Below, one piece after another: positions 47,222 through 54,511 of a DNA stretch of 64,000 nucleotides (positions within the stretch are counted from its first letter, which is position 1; every line of letters starts with the position of its first letter). The notes under the pieces are model-generated. The model did no database searches and was not told where the DNA came from. It worked only from the letters and a program-made list of their open reading frames with translations. The stretch lies in NCBI RefSeq assembly GCF_900637305.1, contig NZ_LR134365.1:580047-644046 (forward strand), written 5' to 3'. This DNA comes from Cardiobacterium hominis (GTDB lineage Bacteria; Pseudomonadota; Gammaproteobacteria; Cardiobacteriales; Cardiobacteriaceae). The position numbers and the translations under genes were made by a program.

Positions 47222-48525
47222 AGACCTTGTTTACACTTTAACCTAAACACGTTGTTTACACCGAGGGGTTTCCGGGCGAGCAATCTCGCGCCACTGTGTC
47301 TGCGGTTCAATCCTGCCCGTCCGGTCGTTGAGAAAGCCAAGCGGATGAAAGCGGTAGCGCACTTCCCACACACCGTCGCCGTACGGCAGAAGCGCTATCC
47401 GCTCCCCCGCAAGCAGCGCGCTTGCATGCACCATCCGTCCGCGCCATTTGATTTCCCCGCTCTGCCGTACGCTGCGGATGATCGCCTGGCTATCGTATTC
47501 GTATGGCACGATGCGCCCGGTGTATGCGCGCGGCGACGATCGGTACAGGGCCGATGGCACCGCGCCACCCAGCCCTTCATGCATGAGTTCTTCGTTGTAT
47601 TCTTTCATAAATGCGTCGAGGCGCATCCGCAATGTCGAAAGCTCCTCCCGCACGCTGTCCACCCCTGCCAACCATGCTTTCAGGCTGCGGTGCATGCGTT
47701 CGTGTCGGCCATTTTGTTCGGGATGCCCCGGGTTGGTGCGCTCCACCCGGATGCCCAAGTCTATGAATTGTTTGGACAAGCGGCTCAATCCACCCAGGCT
47801 GCGCGCGGCAAAGGGGGCGCCGTTGTCGCTCAGGATGCTCCAGGGCATGCCGTTTTCGGCAAACAGCCGCTCGAACTGCGGCCAGACGCCTGCGTAAGCA
47901 GTACTGGCAAGTCCATGACAACACAGCAGTTTGCGGCTGTAGTTGTCGCTGACGGTCAGCGGGAAGCAGCGACCGCCGCGCATGGCGAAATCCCCCTTGA
48001 AGTCCACACTCCAGCTTTGGTTGGGCGCATCGGCGGCGGTAAACGGGCTGGCATCGGCGCTGATGCCGCGCCGGGGCTTGCGCGCTTTGACCAGGCCAGC
48101 GCGCTTGAGGATGAGGTCACCGGTGCTGTCGGCAGGCCAGGCCTCATGCGGCGCACGGCGGCGCAGCAGGGCAAGCAGCTTTTTCGCACCCCAACTGGGA
48201 TGCTCGCGCTTGGCGGCGCAGAGCAGCTCGCACAGGCGGGCATCGGTGGCGCGTGGGCAGGCCGCCGGGCGGCTGGAATGGTCGACAAGGGCGGCCATAC
48301 CGCCCTGTTTGAAGCGCACAATCCATTTGTCGCCAGTCACGCGGCTGATGCCAAACTGGCGGCAGAGCGCGATTTTGCTGTATTTCTGGCTGAGCCAGGC
48401 GTTGATGAACATTTCTCGTTGTTGCATGACGTTCGTTTGTCTCCAGGGCATGGGTATCTCCGAGGGAGCGATACCGTGATGTTGGATGTAAACGAGGTCT
48501 TTAGGTTGTTTTGTAAAGGAGGTCT
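47222..48525 (-). mobile_element. IS481-family insertion sequence
   Basis: About 1.30 kb. The left end AGACCTTGTTTACACTTTAA and the inverted right end AGACCTCCTTTACAAAACAA align for some 40 bp as imperfect terminal repeats, with a GTTTACA motif repeated inside each. One DDE transposase fills it. I found no clear target duplication. It separates the PepSY gene from the flavoprotein gene. Confidence 0.75.
47243..48451 (-). CDS. IS481-family transposase
   Basis: 402 residues. A helix-turn-helix region (LCRQFGISRVTGDKWIVRFKQGGMAAL) precedes the RNase-H-like integrase core with the DDE residues in QSWSVDFKGDFAM, PWSILSDNGAPFA and HPEQNGRHERMHRSLKAWL. The closing part (CRYRFHPLGFL-like, WEVRYRFHPLGFLND) is typical of the family. 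ATG 48451 has CGGAG 6 bp upstream; the stop lies inside the left terminal repeat. It looks intact. Confidence 0.9.
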   Translation of the reverse strand: MPWRQTNVMQQREMFINAWLSQKYSKIALCRQFGISRVTGDKWIVRFKQGGMAALVDHSSRPAACPRATDARLCELLCAAKREHPSWGAKKLLALLRRRAPHEAWPADSTGDLILKRAGLVKARKPRRGISADASPFTAADAPNQSWSVDFKGDFAMRGGRCFPLTVSDNYSRKLLCCHGLASTAYAGVWPQFERLFAENGMPWSILSDNGAPFAARSLGGLSRLSKQFIDLGIRVERTNPGHPEQNGRHERMHRSLKAWLAGVDSVREELSTLRMRLDAFMKEYNEELMHEGLGGAVPSALYRSSPRAYTGRIVPYEYDSQAIIRSVRQSGEIKWRGRMVHASALLAGERIALLPYGDGVWEVRYRFHPLGFLNDRTGRIEPQTQWREIARPETPRCKQRV

Positions 48526-48529
48526 TTGG

Positions 48530-48590
48530 GTTGTACCCCCACCCCAACCCTCCCCCGCAGGGGGAGGGGGCTGTTTGGCGGGGAGGCTGG
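48530..48590. repeat. Fragment of the miniature element (C/G-rich palindrome)
   Basis: ACCCCCACCCCAACCCTC followed by CCCCGCAGGGGGAGGGGGC and CTGTTTGG matches the inner palindrome and part of one end of the TA-flanked elements. It lies between the IS481 element and the PepSY stop codon. Confidence 0.5.
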
Positions 48591-48591
48591 G

Positions 48592-49200
48592 TCAGTAATG
48601 GATGGCGAGCAGGATGATGATGAGCGGGATGGTGATGCCGGTGGTTGTCCACAGCCAGGTGCTGCCGCGCTGTTTGCGGTAATAGACGAGCAGCGCCAGC
48701 CCGCTGAGGGCGACCAGCACGGTGAGGATGGCGAAGGCGTCCATGTAGCGCTTCCAGAAGGCGGGCGTGTGGCGGCCTTTGTGCAGGTTGTTGAGCAGGG
48801 CGACGATGCCGTTTTTTTGTTCGTGGTAGGCGACGGCGCGGCTTTCGCTGTCGATGGTCAGGCTCGCTTCGCTGCCTGGCCCTTGGTATTCGAGGAGGAT
48901 TTCCGGCGCTTCGATTTTGAGCTGGTAGGCGCTGATGGGGTAGGGGCTGTGTTCGGCAAGCCAGGCGGTGAGTGCGGGCGCTAGGGCGGGCGTGGGCGCG
49001 TTCGGGTCGTCGCTGAGTTCCGGTAGCGGCAGTTCAGTGGGCAGGGTGTATTCGGCGTCGTGCTGCGTCGGTTCTTGTTCGAACCAGGCGGTGTGGTTGA
49101 GCATGAAGCCGGTCACGGCGAAGAAGGTGAGGGTGGTGAGGATGAATGCGCCGATGACCCAGTGGGCAAGTCGCATCAGGCGCCAGAAGGTTTGTTGCAT
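48592..49200 (-). CDS. PepSY-domain membrane protein
   Basis: 202 residues. A first helix (about 13-35, HWVIGAFILTTLTFFAVTGFML), a periplasmic PepSY-like domain (about 40-145), a second helix (about 150-172) and a third near the C-terminus (ITIPLIIILLAIHY). Such PepSY-TM proteins are partners of flavin/ferric reductases and siderophore uptake. Its natural downstream partner is probably the flavoprotein gene, now 1.4 kb away behind the IS element. Confidence 0.82.
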   Translation of the reverse strand: MQQTFWRLMRLAHWVIGAFILTTLTFFAVTGFMLNHTAWFEQEPTQHDAEYTLPTELPLPELSDDPNAPTPALAPALTAWLAEHSPYPISAYQLKIEAPEILLEYQGPGSEASLTIDSESRAVAYHEQKNGIVALLNNLHKGRHTPAFWKRYMDAFAILTVLVALSGLALLVYYRKQRGSTWLWTTTGITIPLIIILLAIHY

Positions 49201-49382
49201 GGTCGTAGGGGGGGGAGCGTAAGGAGCGGCAAGGGTACGGGAAATGCGGCTGTTTTACCAGCGGTTTTCTTGCGAAGTTGGGGATGATGGGCGTTAAAAC
49301 GGTGCACCAAAGCGTGCCCCATGAGGCTTTCCCTGCGCGGAGCGGCAAGCGGTGCTATAACAGCGCCTTTTGCGAGGTTTTT

Positions 49383-50003
49383 ATGAACGCACTGCTGCAA
49401 GGTTTTCTCGTCTCCGGCGGGCTGATTGTCGCCATCGGCGCGCAGAACGCCTTTGTGTTGAAGCAGGGGCTCAAGCGCTGGCGGGTGTTGCCCATCGTGC
49501 TGACCTGTTTTCTCTGCGATTTTCTGCTGATGACGCTTGGCGTTTTCGGGCTGGGAACGCTCATTGGCGAAAGCCGGGTGGCGTCGGTGGCGCTGGCGTT
49601 CATCGGCGCGCTTTTTCTCGCGGTCTATGGTGCGCGCGCATTCCGTTCGGCCTGGCGCGGCGGCGCGGTGATGGATTTGGGGACGCACGAGGCGGGCGGC
49701 AGCGCGCGGCAGGCGGTGCTGCTGACGCTGGCGATTACCCTGCTCAACCCGCATGTGTATCTCGATACCGTCGTGATCGTCGGCGGCATCGCCGGTACGC
49801 TCTCGCCCGTCGCCAAGGCGCTCTTTCTCTGCGGGGCGGTCGCGGCCTCGGCGCTGTGGTTTTTCGGCCTGGGCTTTGGCGCGCGTTTGCTGTTGCCGCT
49901 CTTTCGCCAGCCGCTGACCTGGCGCCTGCTTGACGCCGCCATTGGCGTGGTGATGTGGCTTATTGCCTGGGGCTTGCTGCGCTACGGCCTCGCCCTGTGG
50001 TGA
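49383..50003 (+). CDS. LysE/ArgO-family amino acid exporter
   Basis: 206 residues, about six membrane helices. Family motifs: GGLIVAIGAQNAFVLKQGLKR at the N-terminus and LAITLLNPHVYLDTVVIVGGI in the middle, both conserved in LysE and ArgO. It should export basic amino acids such as arginine or lysine. ATG 49383 has GCGAGG 6 bp upstream; an ArgP-type regulator is not in the window. The 3' end overlaps the convergent EamA gene by 44 bp. Confidence 0.88.
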   Translation: MNALLQGFLVSGGLIVAIGAQNAFVLKQGLKRWRVLPIVLTCFLCDFLLMTLGVFGLGTLIGESRVASVALAFIGALFLAVYGARAFRSAWRGGAVMDLGTHEAGGSARQAVLLTLAITLLNPHVYLDTVVIVGGIAGTLSPVAKALFLCGAVAASALWFFGLGFGARLLLPLFRQPLTWRLLDAAIGVVMWLIAWGLLRYGLALW

Positions 50004-50925
50004 GCGCGCGCCGCCCCAGATACATCAGCACCATGCCGGCGAAGGCGACGCTGCCGCCCGCCACCAGCGACCAATGCAGCGCCTCATGCAGCCATAGCGC
50101 GGCGAACAGCACGCCGAAAACCGGCTCAAAGGTGAGATAACCCGCCGCCGTGCCCGCGCCAAGAACGCGGATGCCCTCGAAATACCAGACATAAGCGAGC
50201 ACCGTCGAGCCGAAAACCAGACAAAGCAGCGCCAGCCAAACGCGCCCCGGCGCGTGCCACAGCGCGCCCCAGGCGGACACGCCTTCAAAGGCGAGCGCGA
50301 ACGGCAGCAGCATCAGCGCGCCCAAAAGCAGGGTGCAGACGGTGGTGGTCAGCGCGTCCATGCCGCCGAGCGCGCGGCGGCCGATGAGGGTGTAGGCCGT
50401 CCAGCAAAAGACGCAGAGGCCGATGAGCAACTCGCCCGTGCCGATGCCGCCGCGCAGCAATGCGAGCGGATTGCCCTGGGCGATGACCACCGCCGAACCG
50501 GCGACTGCCAGCGCCATACCGGCGACGATGCGCGCATTCAGCCGTTCGCCGAACAGCCAGGCGGCAGACAGCAGCGTCAGAACCGGGCTTAACGAAAACA
50601 GCACCGCCGCCTTGCCCGCCGGAATGCGCTGCACGCCGTACATAAAACTGGCGGTATAAACGGCGATACCGCACAGCGCGGCGAGCGCCATCGCCGCCCA
50701 TTGCCGCCGGTTGAGGGCGAGCAGCGCGCGCAGACGGCGCAAGTGATGCAGCCAGAGGAGCAGGGCGAGGGCGGCGAGAAAAAAGCGCAACGTGGCGGCG
50801 GTCAGAATCGGCATCGCCTGCGTCACCGCTTTCGCCCAGGGGTAGGACGCGCCCCACAGGGCAGTCATACCGAGGAGTTTCAGATGCACGCCCCAGGCGG
50901 GCGCGGCGGGTGTGGGTTGGGTCAT
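49960..50925 (-). CDS. EamA/DMT-superfamily transporter
   Basis: 321 residues, ten predicted membrane helices in two EamA repeats (about 15-150 and 165-300). It opens LKLLGMTALWGASYPWAKAV and has SLSPVLTLLSAAWLFGERL and YLTFEPVFGVLFAALWLHEAL, the typical ends of each repeat. Substrate unknown (metabolite or amino acid export in known members). The C-terminal codons overlap the convergent LysE-family gene. Confidence 0.88.
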   Translation of the reverse strand: MTQPTPAAPAWGVHLKLLGMTALWGASYPWAKAVTQAMPILTAATLRFFLAALALLLWLHHLRRLRALLALNRRQWAAMALAALCGIAVYTASFMYGVQRIPAGKAAVLFSLSPVLTLLSAAWLFGERLNARIVAGMALAVAGSAVVIAQGNPLALLRGGIGTGELLIGLCVFCWTAYTLIGRRALGGMDALTTTVCTLLLGALMLLPFALAFEGVSAWGALWHAPGRVWLALLCLVFGSTVLAYVWYFEGIRVLGAGTAAGYLTFEPVFGVLFAALWLHEALHWSLVAGGSVAFAGMVLMYLGRRALTTGRGRSAASPRQ

Positions 50926-50944
50926 AAAGATTGCAGAGGGCAGA

Positions 50945-50966
50945 GAAAAGCCCGCAACGTGCGGGC
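50945..50966 (-). terminator. Terminator on the minus strand
   Basis: GCCCGCA/TGCGGGC stem followed on the minus strand by TTTTCT. It lies upstream of the EamA gene and would end the transcript of the small ORF at 51069-51257. Confidence 0.55.
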
Positions 50967-51068
50967 GGGGATGGTTTGCGCATCATTTTAGCCGGAATAT
51001 GAGCGACAAACGGGTTTGTACATCAGATTGGCGGGAAATGAGGCGCTAATATGCGGGACGTGCTTCGA

Positions 51069-51257
51069 TTACCCCTGCAACGCCTGCCAGCGTTCCTGCA
51101 ACACCGCAAGCTCCGCCAGCAGCAGTTCGCGTTGCCCGTCCAGATAATCCTGTAGCGCTGCCTCATCGGCGAATCCCTGCAGCAGTTCCCAGGTCTCATC
51201 CGCGGCAATCGCGGCGATTTCCGCATTGATGGCGTCGATGCTCGCGCGCCGTATCAA
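51069..51257 (-). CDS. Small hypothetical ORF, perhaps truncated
   Basis: About 62 residues from a TTG at 51257, acidic and helical (AINAEIAAIAADETWELLQGF, LDGQRELLLAELAVLQERWQAL). No ATG is available, and the frame stays open up to the cysS remnant and mobile element, so the original 5' end may be lost. Unrecognised. Confidence 0.35.
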   Translation of the reverse strand: MIRRASIDAINAEIAAIAADETWELLQGFADEAALQDYLDGQRELLLAELAVLQERWQALQG

Positions 51258-51276
51258 CAGCGGCGAAACCGCGCTA
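51241..51276 (+). pseudogene. cysS: cysS remnant, part left of the mobile elements
   Basis: Read rightward, this encodes LARRINSGETAL, which matches cysteinyl-tRNA synthetase just before its C-terminal domain and continues in frame with the part beyond the insertion at 52333. Sequence upstream of 51241 does not continue the synthetase. Confidence 0.5.
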
Positions 51277-51277
51277 G
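51266..51277 (+). repeat. 12-bp direct repeat flanking the insertion (left copy)
   Basis: AAACCGCGCTAG, identical to 52321-52332. It contains the TA target at 51275-51276. Confidence 0.8.
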
Positions 51278-51460
51278 AGGCTGTTTACAATTCAGCGAAC
51301 TAGCCCCTCTCCCTGTGGGAGAGGGGTTGGGGTGAGGGCAGCAAACGATTGAAAAATCGAAATTTCATCTCGTAAGCGGCATTGTCCACCCCCTCCCCAT
51401 CCCTCCCCCGCTGCGGGCTTCGCCCTGCAGGGGAGGGAGATTTGAATTGTAAACAGCCCC
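51277..51460. mobile_element. TA-flanked miniature inverted-repeat element, copy 3
   Basis: 184 bp between TA at 51275-51276 and TA at 51461-51462. Terminal repeats GAGGCTGTTTACAATTC and (inverted) GGGGCTGTTTACAATTC. The interior has the shared GGGGTTGGGGTGAGGGCAG core and the CCCTCCCCCGCTGCGGGCTT palindrome. It abuts the IS5-family element, whose left end GAGGCTGTTTGCAATTC differs by one base. Confidence 0.85.
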
Positions 51461-51462
51461 TA

Positions 51463-52330
51463 GAGGCTGTTTGCAATTCGTCTAAATACTTGAAAAAACG
51501 AAAAACGGCAGGATAAAGGAAGTTCCTCAACAACCCGTTACCCCGCCGTGCCCCGAACATTGCTCACTGATGAACTCTGGTCGAAGCTGCTCATTATTTT
51601 GCTAGAGCTTGGCTTGTATGACAAATCCAATCTGCGCCGCACCATTGAAGGCATCCTCTACAGAATGCGCACCGGCTGCCCCTGGCGCGACCTGCCCGCA
51701 TCTTTCGGTAAATTCCAAGCCGTCTATAACTGCTTTAACCGTTGGTCAAAGAAAGGAATTATTCAGGGAATCTTCAAAAAATTATCCACTGATACCGATA
51801 AGGAATGGCTGATGATGGATGGCAGCCATATCAGGGCGCACCAACATTCGGCAGGCGCTGCGGCACACAGCGGCGAAGACGACCATGCCATCGGCATCAG
51901 CCGGGGCGGCGCACCAGCAAAATTCACCTGATAGTTGATGCTTGCGGCAATCCGCTGGAAGTCATCATTACGGCTGGTAATGTCAATGATGTCAGCATTG
52001 CCCCCGAACTGATAGCGGCAGTAGATCTGGCAGAAACGGAGGTAGTTAGCGCAGACAAGGGCTATGATTCAGACAAATTGCGTGCGCAAATTGAGGAAGA
52101 AGGCAGCAAAGCCAATATTCCCTATAAACGCGACCGAGAGGAAAAGAACAAGGATATGGACTGGTATCTTTATAAAATCAGGCATTTGGTTGAGAATGCT
52201 TTTGCCCGTTTGAAACACTACCGCGCTATCGCCACGCGTTATGACAAACTCAAGCGAAATTATCTCAGTACGGTTCTTTTGGGGTGCATCATGGTCTGGC
52301 TGCCGCTATGAGTGAATTGTAAACCGCGCT
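51463..52330 (+). mobile_element. IS5-family insertion sequence (IS427-group-like)
   Basis: About 0.87 kb. The left end GAGGCTGTTTGCAATTC follows TA at 51461-51462. The right end starts GAATTGTAAAC at 52314 as expected, but the outer bases, expected to read AGCCTC, are CGCGC, identical to the sequence left of the insertion. A two-frame transposase occupies it. Confidence 0.8.
51548..52311 (+). CDS. IS5-family transposase, two frames joined by a -1 frameshift
   Basis: The first frame (51548-51931, 127 residues) has the PWRDLPASFGKFQAVYNCFNRWSKKG helix region and the first catalytic Asp in MMDGSHIRAHQHSAG. The second frame (to 52311) holds the rest: KIHLIVDACGNPLEVIITAGNVND, Asp in VSADKGYDSDKLR and the YKIRHLVENAFARLKHYRAIATRYDK (YREK-type) motif with the catalytic Glu. 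The frames join near 51919-51924, at GCAAAAT, by a -1 shift, as in many IS5-group elements. Whether the shift is programmed or a mutation cannot be told from one copy. Confidence 0.85.
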
Positions 52331-52332
52331 AG
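52321..52332 (+). repeat. 12-bp direct repeat flanking the insertion (right copy)
   Basis: AAACCGCGCTAG, identical to 51266-51277; it overlaps the right end of the IS. Confidence 0.8.
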
Positions 52333-52541
52333 CGCCGACGCTAAAAAACCTCGGCGGCCGCCTCGGCCTCTTACAACAAAACCCCGCCGACTGGCTCAAA
52401 GGCGAAAACAGCGGCACCTTGAGCGAAGCGGACATCCTCGCCCGCATCAACGCCCGCGCCGACACCATCCGCGCGGAACTCGCCGCGCAGGGCATCATTA
52501 TCAAAGACACCGCGGGCGGGGTGGAATGGCGGTATGAATAA
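52333..52541 (+). pseudogene. cysS: cysS 3' remnant, part right of the mobile elements
   Basis: The frame encodes PTLKNLGGRLGLLQQNPADW, LSEADILARINARADTIRAE and LAAQGIIIKDTAGGVEWRYE to a TAA at 52539-52541. LGGxLGLLQQxP and IRAELAAQGIIIKDTxxGxxWR are the C-terminal signature of cysteinyl-tRNA synthetase. Compared with the family about 12 residues are missing inside the ARIN/ARAD helix, so the fragment is decaying. cysS is essential, so an intact copy should lie elsewhere. Confidence 0.75.
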
Positions 52542-52570
52542 AGCGCTTTCCGCCACTGAAACCAACCCCT

Positions 52571-52576
52571 TATAAT
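52571..52576 (+). promoter_or_regulatory. Candidate -10 box of the AAA+/PA14 operon
   Basis: TATAAT, 34 bp upstream of the first start codon (52610). The -35 region (TTTCCG, about 52547) is weak. Confidence 0.45.
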
Positions 52577-52609
52577 GCGGTAACTCCACTGTAACGAAAA
52601 GGAAATTCC

Positions 52610-53269
52610 ATGCCAGATAACCGCCCGCAACCCGAACTCCAGCCCGAACCGCAGCGCGAAAAACCGCGAAAATCGAGCCTTTCCCTCGCCCTCATCACCG
52701 CCGCGCTGATAATCGGCCTCGGCGGCTGGGGGCTGACGCAACTCTTTGACGGCGGCAACAGCGGCGGCGCGGTCGCCACCGCCACGGCCGACAACCTGAC
52801 GCAAGCGGAAAAAGACGCGCGTGCGCAACAATTCAGCGCCGTGCCGCGATATACGCTGCGCCGTCTGGACGCCAACGAGGCGCGCAGCGCCATCCAGAAC
52901 CTGCCGCTGCCGGACGACCAAAAAACCGCGCTGGCGCAAAACATCGTCCCGACGGCTGACAGCCAGACACAAGCGGCACAACCCGCCTGGGACAAGGGCG
53001 GACAGCAAATGGTGGAGCTGGTGCTGTGGGATAACGTCGCGGAAGACGGCGACGTGGTACAAGTCAGCTCGCTCGGCTACAGCCAGACCATCCCCATCAC
53101 CCACGCGCAGCAGACCATGTACTTCCCGGCGCAGTACGACGTTCCCGTCACCATCACCGGCATCCACGACGGCGGCGGCGGCATCACCCTCGGCTTCACC
53201 GGCTCCGGCCAGCCGGTGTCGCTGCCGGTCATGGCGGAAGGCCAGGTCATCAGCCTCTACCTGCAATAA
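52610..53269 (+). CDS. Membrane-anchored hypothetical protein, first gene of the AAA+/PA14 operon
   Basis: 219 residues. A Pro/Gln/Glu-rich cytosolic N-terminus (to about 22), one transmembrane helix (about 24-45, LSLALITAALIIGLGGWGL), then a periplasmic region with a helical segment (QAEKDARAQQFSAVPRYTLRRL) and a beta-rich C-terminal domain (MVELVLWDNVAEDGDVVQV, VPVTITGIHDGGGGITLGF). Unrecognised. ATG 52610 follows AAAAGGAAA. The ATPase gene starts 3 bp after its stop. Confidence 0.75.
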   Translation: MPDNRPQPELQPEPQREKPRKSSLSLALITAALIIGLGGWGLTQLFDGGNSGGAVATATADNLTQAEKDARAQQFSAVPRYTLRRLDANEARSAIQNLPLPDDQKTALAQNIVPTADSQTQAAQPAWDKGGQQMVELVLWDNVAEDGDVVQVSSLGYSQTIPITHAQQTMYFPAQYDVPVTITGIHDGGGGITLGFTGSGQPVSLPVMAEGQVISLYLQ

Positions 53270-53272
53270 CCC

Positions 53273-54511
53273 ATGAATGCCATCTACCGCCTGCTGCCGC
53301 TGATGATGTTCATCTGCCTCTGCCTGATGCTCTGGCAGTACGTCTCCGGTGCCAAAGACGGCATCCTCGACTTCCTCGCCGCCATCCGCTGGTACCTGCT
53401 GGCGGCGTTCCTCCTCATGCTCGTCCTGCTGCGTGCCGTGTGGCTGCACGCGCACGACCGCGCCCCCGACTGGATTTACCGGATAATACCCATGGACATA
53501 CTCGACCGCCTCAGTAACCGCGCCGACATCGAACAGGCCGCAGACAAACTCGACAAAGAAGCCATCCTCATTGACGCCGAAGCAGTAAAAGCCCGCCTGC
53601 AAAGCCAGGTTGTCGGCCAGGATCAAGTTTGCCACGATCTCGCCTGGCAACTGCGCCGCCGCCTTGCCCTCACCCAGCGCAACAAACCCGTCGGCGTCTT
53701 CCTCTTTGCCGGCCCGCCCGGCACCGGCAAAACCTGGCTCGCCAAAGTGCTGGCGCAAGTGCTGGGGCGCAAACTGCTGCATTTCGACATGACCCAGCAT
53801 GCCTCCGGCGCCTACAGCGCCTCACAACTCTTTGGCATGGCGCGCGGCTATGTCGGCTCGACCAGCTACGGCGCGCTTACCGCCGGACTGCGCGACTACC
53901 CCGAAGCCGTCGTCCTGCTCGATGAAATCGAAAAAGCGCATCCGGACGTCCTCAAAAAATTCCTCACCGCCTGGAACGACGGCTTCATTACCGAAGCCTC
54001 GGACGGCAAACAAATCGACAGCAGCCACGCCATCTTCATCCTCACCTCCAACGCCGCCACCGACCAGCTCGCCGACCTGCAACAAAGCCTCGGCCACGAC
54101 CCGGACGCCCTGCGCAGCGCCTCCGTCGCCACCCTGCGCGAACAAGGCTTTGCCCCCGAAGTGCTGAACCGCATCGACCGCATCTTCGTCTTCGCGCCCT
54201 TTAGCGGGCTGGATATCGCCCGCGTCTGCGCGCTGGAAATGGAGCGGATGATTAACGGCTACGGCCTGAAAGTCGCGGGCAAAGGCATCGACCCGCAAAT
54301 CATCATCGACCTGATGGAGCGCTACAAACGCATGGGGCGCGCCGCCAGCAGCCGCGACCTCGTGCGCGCGCTGGAAGAATCCATCGCTGACTCGCTCATC
54401 CAGGCGAAAGAACGCGGCTACGACACCATCGAACTTAAACGCGAAGACGGCAAAGTCAAAGCGAAAATGCACCGTAGCAACCCGCCTGCCGCCCCACGGA
54501 GCACCGCATGA
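53273..54511 (+). CDS. Membrane-anchored ClpA/ClpB-like AAA+ ATPase
   Basis: 412 residues. Two N-terminal membrane helices (about 5-24 and 38-58) are followed by a linker and one AAA+ module of the Clp/HSP100 second-domain type: VVGQDQVCHDLAWQLRRRLAL, Walker A GPPGTGKT (147-154), Walker B VVLLDEIEKAHPDVL (213-227), sensor 1 ILTSNAA and the FAPEVLNRIDRIFVF arginine-finger region, then a C-terminal small domain. It lacks a Clp N-domain, the first AAA+ domain and any protease domain. A membrane-fixed unfoldase or remodeller acting on its operon partners is inferred. Its stop overlaps the next start (ATGA). Confidence 0.85.
   Translation: MNAIYRLLPLMMFICLCLMLWQYVSGAKDGILDFLAAIRWYLLAAFLLMLVLLRAVWLHAHDRAPDWIYRIIPMDILDRLSNRADIEQAADKLDKEAILIDAEAVKARLQSQVVGQDQVCHDLAWQLRRRLALTQRNKPVGVFLFAGPPGTGKTWLAKVLAQVLGRKLLHFDMTQHASGAYSASQLFGMARGYVGSTSYGALTAGLRDYPEAVVLLDEIEKAHPDVLKKFLTAWNDGFITEASDGKQIDSSHAIFILTSNAATDQLADLQQSLGHDPDALRSASVATLREQGFAPEVLNRIDRIFVFAPFSGLDIARVCALEMERMINGYGLKVAGKGIDPQIIIDLMERYKRMGRAASSRDLVRALEESIADSLIQAKERGYDTIELKREDGKVKAKMHRSNPPAAPRSTA

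Noticed and set aside
47163..47373. N-terminal extension of the flavoprotein beyond ATG 47163
   Set aside because: The extra frame runs into the IS481 left end, and the membrane anchor begins exactly at MNPTLAY.
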